DNA of 42,378 nucleotides from Geobacter sp. UBA698 (lineage in GTDB: Bacteria; Desulfobacterota; Desulfuromonadia; Geobacterales; Pseudopelobacteraceae). Shown here in pieces: positions 8,213 to 18,100 of the stretch. Made by a program: the position numbers and the translations under genes. Position 1 is the stretch's first letter, and each line of letters starts with the position of its first letter. The notes beneath the pieces are model-generated. The model did not search any database, had not been told where the DNA came from, and worked only from the letters and a program-made list of their open reading frames with translations. Location of the stretch: positions 6,871 through 49,248 of the forward strand of contig DBMM01000101.1 of NCBI GenBank assembly GCA_002298925.1. Reading direction: 5' to 3'.

Positions 8213-8581
8213 TTACGCAGCCAACCTGAACGTTGCGTCAATCTCATCCCATGGCACGTAAAAATGACCGCTGGCATCCTTTTCCACCAGCCCCAGTCGC
8301 TCCATGGTCTTAACATCGTCAAAGACGTTACGGTATTGACGGTGCAGGTGTTTTGCCAGTGCGTTGATGCTGGCGTGCCCCATGCGGCGCAGTTCGGCCA
8401 ACAGCTCAAAACGCTTGGGGGTCAGATGCTTTAGAAGCGAAGGCAGATCGTCGAAATAGAGCCGCTCAACCGGTTTTTCCGGCAACCAGCCCTCGTCAAT
8501 CCGCCCGGTCAGCTCTTTCAGCTCGTCAAAGAACTCCTTGTCGCTCTTGATGCCGATTTTAAGATCCCGTTTTTCTTTCAT
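8213..8581 (-). CDS. winged-helix antitoxin / DNA-binding protein (HVO_A0114-like, TumA-type partner)
   Basis: About 122 residues. Residues ~55-115 form a winged helix-turn-helix (LTPKRFELLAELRRMGHAS, INALAKHLHRQYRNVFDDV, then GLVEKDASGHFYVPWDEI), like the HVO_A0114-type transcriptional regulators that serve as antitoxins to DUF6516/TumE toxins. It lies directly after the toxin gene, and such proteins both bind the toxin and repress their promoter. Start choice: ATG at 8581 has AGGA about 10 bases ahead. A GTG at 8590 would add three residues and overlap the toxin stop (GTGA), but the ribosome site is then too close. The hairpin at 8167-8197 follows. Pairing is inferred from order and family. 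Confidence 0.75.
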   Translation of the reverse strand: MKEKRDLKIGIKSDKEFFDELKELTGRIDEGWLPEKPVERLYFDDLPSLLKHLTPKRFELLAELRRMGHASINALAKHLHRQYRNVFDDVKTMERLGLVEKDASGHFYVPWDEIDATFRLAA

Positions 8582-8586
8582 ATCGA

Positions 8587-8865
8587 TCACATCCTTTCAA
8601 TGTCCGTTTCAAAGTCTTCGACGAGTTTGCGCAAGGTTGAAAAGGTGTAGGGCTCTTCATTTTCAGCAACATGTCGATGATCCCCTTTGCCCTGCTCGTT
8701 GTCGTATCGGACTATGCAGCTTCCATCAGGTTGGCCGTAGAACAGGCGGTATCTATAAGGATGCGTGCTGCCGGAAAGCGGCTCGGACAAATGCCAGATA
8801 ACCACCTCGATAATCCGGCCTCCCCGTTCCTTCTTGTATCTGATTATTTTCCGCGCCGTCCCCAT
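8587..8865 (-). CDS. TumE-like toxin (DUF6516 family)
   Basis: A 92-residue basic protein. The core YRYRLFYGQPDGSCIVRYDNE, with a following His (GDHRHV) and the C-terminal helix FSTLRKLVEDFETDIERM, matches the DUF6516/TumE toxin layout: an antiparallel sheet with RYDN, a charged loop, then a helix. These are presumed growth-inhibiting toxins of type II systems. The winged-helix antitoxin follows within a few bases. ATG at 8865 has AAGAGG five bases ahead; a GTG two codons upstream (8871) is possible. A promoter with a 14-bp palindrome lies just upstream (8891-8919), as expected of an autoregulated module. The pair sits between two hsdR scraps. Confidence 0.75.
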   Translation of the reverse strand: MGTARKIIRYKKERGGRIIEVVIWHLSEPLSGSTHPYRYRLFYGQPDGSCIVRYDNEQGKGDHRHVAENEEPYTFSTLRKLVEDFETDIERM

Positions 8866-8890
8866 TGCCACCTCTTACACTATATGTTTT

Positions 8891-8919
8891 TATATAACAT
8901 ATGTTATCTTGTTTTTCAA
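8891..8919 (-). promoter_or_regulatory. promoter and palindromic operator of the TumE-like module
   Basis: On the minus strand TTGAAA (8919-8914) and TATATA (8896-8891) are separated by exactly 17 bases. The perfect 14-bp palindrome ATAACATATGTTAT (8894-8907) covers the spacer and the edge of the -10. This is the classic arrangement for antitoxin autorepression. The start of the toxin gene is 26 bases beyond the -10. Confidence 0.55.
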
Positions 8920-8935
8920 AAAATCATTTTACAAT

Positions 8936-8980
8936 CCGAGAAATCGGTGGTGCTGATCGGTTTATCGCCGTAAATGAGCA
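8936..8980 (-). pseudogene. short hsdR scrap (DUF4145-like segment)
   Basis: The minus strand encodes LLLIYGDKPISTTDFS, resembling GNLAVHSDKPISSSDS of the remnant at 7745-8045. At the DNA level bases 8942-8971 match 7976-8005 at 26 of 30 positions. It lies just upstream of the TumE promoter, so hsdR-derived sequence stands on both sides of that toxin-antitoxin module. It is too short to date or to prove that it came from the same gene copy. Confidence 0.5.
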
Positions 8981-9147
8981 GGAGCTGGCGTCAAATCGGG
9001 GAGTTTCCCTAATTAGTCAGATTATACAGCACCTGGTTTCGCTTGACCTCCCGACCTCAGTCACACGCAGACACCACCCTTGATCTTGTCCGGATTGCTG
9101 AATTAACGAAGAACTTTTTGAAAGCGACCGATTCTTATTGATTGCGA
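8981..9147. other. gap downstream of the Tc toxin operon
   Basis: No gene or convincing intrinsic terminator is visible between the TcA stop and the hsdR scrap. The TcA transcript may end further downstream or by Rho. Confidence 0.4.
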
Positions 9148-12100
9148 CTAATTCCATTCATATCCCAACACCAATATCAGATCCTCCACCTCCATCACCT
9201 TTTTCAGCGGGTCTTCCTGCAAATTTCCGCCCCCCGGGCGGGTCATTTTCAGTTGCCATTTAACTGGAGGGTCGGTTGGCACGATCTCAATACCCAGTGC
9301 GGAAACATCCTTTTGACTGAAATGCATGCCACCATATTGGTTGAGCGGGGCGAGTGTCAGTGTAGCGGACCCGGATGGTGGCGTCGCAACGACATTGTAG
9401 CTGCCCGCGTTAGTGCAGCGCGCCAGAATCCATAGCGAATTGACTTTAAGGATTTTTCCCGCGTCTCGAACGGGGAAGAGACTCGGCGACATTTCCAGCT
9501 CGAAGATGTTGCCGTTGGCCGGGTTGGCAGGATTCAGGAAACGATGCCAGCGGGTCGGGAGCTCCTGCCTCAGGTTGAACATGCGCAGAGAATGTGTCGC
9601 ATCATCCTGGCTGAAATATTCCCGAAGATGAGTTACGGCACCGTTTTTGAACGCTCCGGCGTCCTCCCTCGCACTGTATTTGACGTGCAGAATGGCGTCC
9701 GAGACCGTGCCGTAGTCAAATTGGCGCAGGGCTTTGCCAAAGTCGGGATTCTCAGGGTCCGGGTTGTTCGAAGGAAGGTCACTGAACAACTCCAGTGACC
9801 ATTCGCTGATCGTACCCGCGCCTTCGAACGGCAGGTAGCGCTCATCACGGAAACTCAGTTCGAACAGCCCGCTGTCGTTCTGGGCGCTGCTGGCCGCAAT
9901 CGCCTTGATGGGGATAGTATGCTCGACAAAACGCTCATCATCGGCTGGCAAGCCATTTTCATCGGACTTGCGGGGATAGTCGTCGACGCCGATGGCCGGG
10001 TTGATTCGAATGCTGTTTTTAAGGAGCCGCAAGGTGCAGGAAATTGTTGTGTAGGGACCGACCACGCACGGCAGCGTCAGACTGACCGACTTGATACGGC
10101 GGAAGTAATGACCCGGATAGTCGATGTCGAATATTTCCTCCGGCAGCCTGAAGAAGCAGCGCCCGGTCTCCCGCAGCTTCACTAATGCCAACGGGTCGAG
10201 CAGGACCAGGGAAACATGCTTGGTGAGCTCGTATTCCCGGCGATTCTGCTGCAGATAGGCCGCTTCGAGCCGGCGCAGGTCGAACTGGAGCTTGTCGGCC
10301 GAAAGCAGCCCCTTTTTCAAACTGTCCCAGTAGCCATAAGTGATATAACTGCTCTCCTGCAGCCCCAGCTCGAAACGGAAGCAGCGCTCCGCTTGCTTTG
10401 CCAGATCATAGGCCAGTTTGTAACTCTGAAAATAGACCCCCGAAATTTGCCCCGCCTGCCACTGATACAGCTCCTCGTTGGTGTATTTGGAACGCATGAA
10501 GGCATCGGTACCCCTGGCGTTTTCGATCTGGATGACCTGGTTGTCCAGTTCCTTCTCCGCGATGGCGATACGCAATTCGGCGGTGGCGATGGAACTCTCA
10601 ATCTGCTCCAATTCCTTGTTGGCAAGCCTTTCCTGCAGCTTCCAATCGTCCCAGCGGCGCTCCTGGCCGGCATTGATAGAGGCCTTGTTGGCAAGGTAAT
10701 TCTCTGCATTGGCCACAAAAGAAGCCGCTGCTGCTGCCGCCTGCAATGCGGTGCCGACATTGGGTCCGCCGAAACTCACCCCGGCCCTCGGCGAACCACC
10801 TGCTCCGGCCCCGCCCACATCGAAACTGGGAACGATGTGGGCGACCGAGGCCAGGATATTGATGAACTGCGATATCTGCTGAGCCTTGAATGCCTCTTCC
10901 AGCTTGGTTTGCTGCAATGTTTCGCTGGCATTTATTTTCTCGATGTTTTGATAATAGTCGCGACGCAGCGTGGCCAGTTCCTTGTTCTTCCTGATTCCGG
11001 CCAGATTCTCCCGAGCTTCGTCGATCTGCTGCTCGCGCACCGACTTCACCGCTTCCAGCAACCGTATTTCCTGACTCTGGCGCAACAGCCCCAAAGCCTC
11101 GGCATCTTTCTTCTCCAGTGCAGCGAGCAGGGCAGCGCCGAGCGACTTCACGTCGCTGCAGAGCTCGTTCGCTTTCTGCATCAGGACATTGAAGCGATAG
11201 AAAGGCAGCGGAGCGCTCAGATCGGCTAATGCCGCATTGATGTCTGCGCCGCCGGCCACCGCCTTGACCAGCGCTGCCGGGTCGATCGGCGGCTCGAACA
11301 GCGCCATCTGGCGCGCCACCCCCTCGATGTTCAGGCAGTGGCGGATCTTGTAGAGCCGGTCGGCAACGGTGTCCCAGTAACCCAGCAGCTTTTCGTTCTG
11401 CGGGATGCAAAAGTAGAGCATCGGCAGCGGCGGCTGGTTTGAGCCGTTCGGCTGATTACCCGGCAGAACCGGAACGAGATTCTCGACCTGTATCAAGGCA
11501 TTGGCGAAATCGTCAAGCCGGCGGTTTTCCAACTCGTTGAAACTTTCCACCACCGGTTTAGCCGCAGGCGGAATCACCTTCGGGCGGGGGCCGAGAATTT
11601 CCGCCGCCATGATGTAGAGCTGCGTCGCCTCGCTGACGCTCTCCATGCTGTCCTGGCGAAACAGAAAGTCACCCCAGGCAACGAGGTTGTCCAGGTATTT
11701 CATCACCACCGTTTTTTGGTAGGCAACCGTGCGATAATTGGCGATGCGGTGCGGTTCGAAGGGGTTTGTGCGCCAGTCGTACACGGCCTGGGCGATGGCT
11801 CCCCTGGCCTGGGCGAAACCGGGTGCGTTCCGGTCTCCAGCCAGTATGCGCAGAATATTATCGATGCGCTGCTGTAAATACTGCGGGTCGGTTGTCTCGA
11901 AGAATGGTTTGGTAATCCAATACTTGCTCAGGGCAGAGCCGCCCGGCCGGGCAGCCGCCACACCGAGCGGATTGAAGATGAAGTGGTACCAGTCGCGCGC
12001 CTCCTCAAAACGCTGGTTTTTGCTCAACGCGTTGGCAATCAGCAGGGGCGCGTGGAAAAACAGCTCCCAATTGTAGGACGAGTAAGCGCCATCCAGAGAG

Positions 12101-15100
12101 AAATCCACCACCTCCTTAGGAAAAAACTCTTCCGTGGACGGCTCAACGACCAACCGGGTGGGCTGATAGCTCTGGCGGAAACTGAACCCGCTGTTCTTCA
12201 ATTGGGTTTCCCGGCTCATCAGGGCGGGAAGACCTTCCAGCGGATTATAGGCCAGGCGGCTAAAGTCGCACAGGAAGGGGTGATAGAAGTTCCCGAAGCG
12301 GAACTGCTGAAACTGGAAATATTCCTGCGATAAAATCCTCAGGTAATGACCGGCCGAAGCCAGCGGAAACTGCAGGATCAGATCTTTGAACTGGGCATCG
12401 CTATAGGGGGGCTGCAGCGCCACATGCTTGTTCCAGACAAACCATGCTATCAGATCGTCCCTTTCGTCCTGTGTCAACATCCCCACCAGCACGTCCGCCC
12501 ATGTCTGCACCTGACCATTGAAGTAGTTTTCCCAGGAGTTCAAGATACTTCTGATGCCCGGATAATAGTTCTGGCCGATGCTGCTGCCGGCATCTGTTGC
12601 GGGCAGGACCAGGAAGGTACGCTTCTGGTCATTGTAGAAGAACGGCAGCCAGGTTCCCGCCGTGTCGTAGGAAGATTCAAGTTCAAGACCAAGCTTGTCC
12701 ATGTATGAAAAATGCCAGGCGGGCGACACTTTGAAAATCTCCGGGGTCTGCATCAACACCGGTGCGTAGCGCAGGGAAGCGGGTAGGCCGGCATAGGCAT
12801 TGTCGATGGTGAAATCGTTCTGCGGGCTGTCGTGGCGAAAATTGCGCTCCACCCACTTCGAGTAAACCGCACGGTTGCCGGTCGAATCCGATTCCGGACG
12901 GGAGGCGGGATAGACATACTTGAAATCCCAGGGCAGGAAAGTCAAATCCTGGGCGCCCTTGCAGCCGGAGAGATCCACCTCGCCGTATAACCCGGCCTTG
13001 ACTGCACTCCAGGGCGCTTCCATGACGCTCTGATTCGCTCGACTTGAAGCATCTGCATCCAGACTGTAACCCTGGTACTTGATGGTGAATCGCCCACCTG
13101 CCCGGCTTTTGTCCATCGGAAAAAAGGTGTAGTGCTTTTTCGCAATCTCGCCTTCATACGGCTGGCTTTCGTCAAAATCCTTGGAAACCTTTTTCGCTGT
13201 CCACTGTCCCTGCCGGTACTGGCTGACCGCCATCTGCAGCCGCAGCTTTTTCTTGGTTTTGTCAGGGGTAAACGATGTCTGACCCGGCGCAGGGACTCTG
13301 ACCGTGTTGTTCCCGGATTCGTCCGGCACCTCCGTGAACACCGGCCAGTACAGATACAGCTGACTGTTGACCACCGCAGGTATCAGGTAATCGCCCTGAA
13401 TGTCCAATTCCACCTTCTCCCAGGGGGTCCATTGGCGGTAGTCATAGCGGCGGTAGTAGTAGCGATGCGGCTCTGCGCCCGGAGTGCGCCCGAAGACGTG
13501 GATAACGGAGTTGTCGCCGTTGTCTTCCTGGAAGAACCCTGCAATCTCGAGCTGCGCCACACTGTCAAGTTTGTCCAGGTAGTTCAGCAGCGCGGTCTGC
13601 GCGTTTTCCTGAGTAACCTCATTTTGCAGCAGCTCGTTTTCCATCTCCTTGAAGAACGGCGACCTGTCCCGCTTCAGCTCGGGCTCAATCCAGTTCTCGG
13701 GCCAGAGGAAAATCTTGCGATTGGCTTCCCAGACCCGATATTTGCGCATCCATTTCCACCAGCGCCAGGCGCTGTCGCCGGTCGCGCCGTCGGCTTGCAC
13801 GACCACCTCCGGCTCCAGCCCCATGAAACAGCGCTGCACAAACAGCTGCACCGACCCCGACGCCTGCACCAGGCGGCTGGTGAGCTGGCAGGCGCCCATT
13901 TCCACGTCGAGCAGATAGTAGGCGTACAGGTCGTTTGTGTTTTCCCATTTGCCGCTGGGAGCGTCGGCTGGTTTCGGCCGGGTGAGCAGGTATGCCGCGA
14001 GGGCATCCCGCTTGCGCTCACGCAAATCGTCCTGGATTTCGGCGCTCAAGGCCAGCCAGGTCTCTGCGCCGAATTTGGAGCGCAGCAGTTCCTTGATCGT
14101 CTTTGCATGGGCGACGGTCATGGCACTGTCTGCGAAAGCTTTGACCGCGTTGACGCCGGCGTTCAGGTTATCGAAAAAGTAAAAAGCCCGGCGCAGACGC
14201 TCCCAGCTTTCCGCCAGCAGATAGTCCGCTGGATAAGCAAGGTCGAGCGACAGGGTGAGTTGTTCGACATCGCTGGAAAGCCAGCTTCCGTTCAGGCGCT
14301 GTACGTCAGAAGCGAACAGCCTCTTCTCGATGGCGAGGAGCTGGGCAGCGCTGGCGGCGGGATTTCCGGCTGCGGCGGCGGCGGCATACGCTCCCCTGTT
14401 CAATTTTTCCAGCACTTCCAACAGAGTGATGCCGGTCTCTGACAGGTTGTCCCGCATTTTGAGCAAACGGCCGGTCCTTAATAATTTCTCCAGCGAAGCG
14501 GTCGTCGCGCTGTCATCCAGCGGCAGAGTCAGGAAGTCAATCAGCTGCGCGCCGGTCATCAAGGCGGTCAGTTTATCCAGCTCCTGCGGACTGATTTTCC
14601 ATTTTTTCCAGATGGCGGCCACCCGGCTGGCCCAGAACCATCCGTCGAAAGTGATTTTAAGCGCGTCGTAATCCACGCCTCCGGTGGTGGCAGCGAAAGC
14701 ACCCGACAGGTGTGCCAGCAGCGTTTCGGGCAGCAGGTCATAATCGCTTACCAGACGGCGGGTGAGCATCTCGGTCAGCCCCAATTGGGCGCTGCCCAGC
14801 TGTACGACGGCATTGGCAGCCAGCGTTTTCGACAGGTAACCGAGCGCTTTACCGGCAGCGTTTGCCAGGCGCTTGGCCAGGGTGTCGTTGGCGGGCAGGG
14901 TGGTGTCAAGGTCACTGCTCGTCAGCCAGATGCGTTCGTCGGGCAGGGCAATGGTTTCGGGCTGGGCAGCCAGGCTGTTCACGGCAGCCTGGTAGGCAGT
15001 TCCGGCGGGAAGGAGATTGGGAAGCAGGGCAGCCAGCGCGGCCTGTTCGTCCTTACTCATGATGCCGGTGAAGCGCAGCAATCCCTGTTCGGCATCGTAG

Positions 15101-18100
15101 GCGATCCTGGCGGCAAGGTCGGCGGGCAGTTGCTGCTTGAAGTCTATGGCCGGAGGCAGCATCGCCAGCGCTGCGGTGAAAACAGGCTCGTAAAATTTCA
15201 CCGCCAGTCGAGGGCTCCGGAACAGCTCGTCAATGACGCCAGCCGGGTAAGCGGCGCTGGCTGTCAGCGCCAACCGTTCAGCGTCTGTCATAACGCCGAT
15301 GAAAGCGAGCATCTGCGTTGTTGGGTTGTAGCGCAGGGGCAGGGACGGGTATTCGACCGGCAGCGTCACCCCTCCGGCCAAGACCGCCTTTACCTCTGTG
15401 GTCAGATACATCGTCGGGGCTGCCAGCGACTGTCGATGGAGTTCCCCAATGGCAGTTGCATAGTCAGGATTCCCCGCCAGAGCTGTCAGCGAAGCATCAG
15501 TCAGCAAGGTCAGCCGCTGGTCGTCCGACATCAGGCCGGTAAAGCGAATCAGCTTGTTTGGCTCGTCATACTGGATGGGAATATGGTTGGGTGCGGCCGT
15601 GACCACTGCCGGGAACGTAAATCCCAGCGGCAGTCCCCGCACTTCGGATTTTAACAGCACTCTTCCGGCCAGCGCCGCCAGAAAGAGACGCACCCCGCCT
15701 TCGTCGCGGTTGAGCTTTTGCAGCAGGCTGCTCAGTAACGTCGTCAATTGCTCTTCGTTGGCGGGTGTGGCGGCAGTGAGGAAGTCGTATTGCACCGGGT
15801 CATTTTCAGCCCGGATCGCCTGCAACTGCCGGCGCAAGCCAAGCAGAAAGCGAGCTGTTTCGGATTCTTTCGTTGCCGCCTTGGCCGAGCGGTCGGCGGC
15901 GAGCAGCCAGTTGAGCTCATCCGTCGTGAAGCCGGTTGTTTTGATGAGTTCTATGTTCTCCACAAACTCCAGGGCCGCCTTGGGGCCGGCAAACTGCAGG
16001 ATATTCCCGTTCCGGATCTTCAGCAGGGACTGCCACTCTTGCGCCTTGAATTTTAGAAGTCTGGAGAGCCAGGCCTGCCGCCAGAGGAACGACAGATTCG
16101 CCAAGGTCAGGTCGTCGGAGATATAGGGCGTTTTGTCAGGTTTGCTCAATGCTTTCAGGAGCAGAAGATCGGCTTCGCGGACACCCAGCGCCGCCGATAC
16201 GGCAATCTGGTGGGTTGCGATTTTCTCGGTCGTCGGCCCGGGCAGGTTCACTCTGGCGACATCAAAGGCGCTGTCGAGCGGCTGGATCAGTTTACTGTTT
16301 AAAAACAGCTGCTGGTACAACCCGTCCGCCCGCTTCCTGTTCACTCCGCTGAAATGCGTCTCCACGTTCAAATCCCCAAAGAGAGCCAGGGTCTGCTCCA
16401 CCGTCGCGCTGCCGCCCAACCTGTTTTTCAACTCGCAGAAATAGAAAAGGTTGATCAGGAACGTCTCGTCGATCATCCCCCGGCCGATGGCCGGCTGCCG
16501 GATGACCAGGTCGAGTTCCCACATTTCCCAGCCCCTCAGTTTTCGCCATATCCGCAGGAAACGATGAATCCGGTCGAGTTTTTTGGGATCCAGGATTTGG
16601 ATGAATTGCCGGCTGGTATCGCAGCCGGGATCATCGGAGTAGTTAATTGCGATATCGCCCCTGGGATTGATGAATTTCAGGTCGAGGAGGGCCAGCAGCT
16701 CGCTGTAGTCCAGTCCGGTTTTTTGAATAAAATATTTGACCGTCCCCACCCTGTTCAGCCAGCCCGCGTTGCCCGTTTCACCCCAGATCTCCTGCTGTCC
16801 CGCGACCGTGGCATCGTCCTTCAGGATCAGAGTTTGCTCGTCGAAAGCAGCGGCCGGATCGGCGCTGATACTGAAATATTCGGTGGCAACTTCTTTATCG
16901 GAAGAGTTGCTTGGCGTCCCAGCGCCCCGCAGGGTACGCATCAGGTCCCAGCGCCGGAGGTTGGTTTTTCGAAAGGCCGCCCTGACCTCTTCGGCAAAAA
17001 GGTCGAACGGGAGCTTGAACGGGTATTTCGCCGCCCGTAATTTTTCGTAAGCCTTGGGATTGACATACTGGGGGTACGCGCGCAACTCGTCGGCGCCAGC
17101 TTTGGTATTGCGCAGAATTTCGGCAAAAAAATCGGGGGTCGTTTTCTTCTTCAGCAGGTAGGTCACGTCGTCGCCATGGGCGACCCAGCGGTCCGGGTCC
17201 GAGGGGTCCACCTGCAGGAGCGAAAAGTCGGCGCCAAGGCTGATCTGGTACTGTAAAAACAGGGAGCGCACCTTTCGTTTGGAATTCTCCGGATCGGCAG
17301 GCATGAGAGCGTTCAGCCCCTGCAATTCAAGGTCGTTGGCACCTGCCGCGACAGCATCCTCCAGCACCTCGCAGACGACATCGATGTAGGGCAGGGGGAT
17401 CAGGGCGTTGTCGCAGTTGAGTTCAAGGTAGCCCAGGTCGGGGCGGCGGCGGAACAAAACGTCCTTGACCGAGGAGGTACCCGCCCGGCGGTCCCTCAGG
17501 AACATCAACAGGTCGGCGAAGTAGGCGGCCGGGCTGAGCACCGAGCGGCACGGCTCACAGTCGCAGAGACCACCCGACTGGAAGAGGCCATCCCAGCCCG
17601 GGAAGGCCGCCAGCGCCTTGTTGCCGTTTTTCAGAGCCAGCGGCAGGGAACCTTCTTCGAACGCCTTCAGATCGCTGACGATCGTCAGCACGGCGGCATG
17701 CGTGTCGGCAGCCCGGTTCCAGGCGAGCCGGGCGCTTTCAGCGCTGAATCCGGGACGGTCCCCGTAGCGGCCCACGAACTCGCTCTCGCCCATGCGGTAG
17801 ACTTGCTGGGCCGAGTGCAGGCCGTCCGCCAGCAGTGCATCGGTCGCCTCAAAGGTCGGCACGAGCTTGAACAGCCGCTGGATAGCTTTCAACTCCAGCC
17901 GGAAGCCTCCATCCTTTGCCAGCTCACCATCATCAGAGCCGGGATTATTACTGAAAAATTCGTCGATGGGGGTCTGCAGCAGTTCGAAACTCTCATGCCG
18001 TTCAAGAAATTTGCCCAACAGCTCGGCATGTTTCACTCCGCGAGCGCCGCCGTTCTGTAGTGCCCGCTCCACTCCGCCGGCAAAGGCGGTCGACGGGAAG

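Noticed and set aside
13560..13940. Neuraminidase activity in TcA
   Set aside because: The neuraminidase-like label of TcA proteins names a sequence region and there are no visible sialidase Asp boxes.
13132..14442. Long plus-strand open frames opposite TcA, TcB-TcC and SbcC (for example 436 codons here and 484 codons at 24260-25714)
   Set aside because: They are mirror frames of GC-rich coding DNA with no family motifs, no ribosome sites and compositions typical of antisense shadows.
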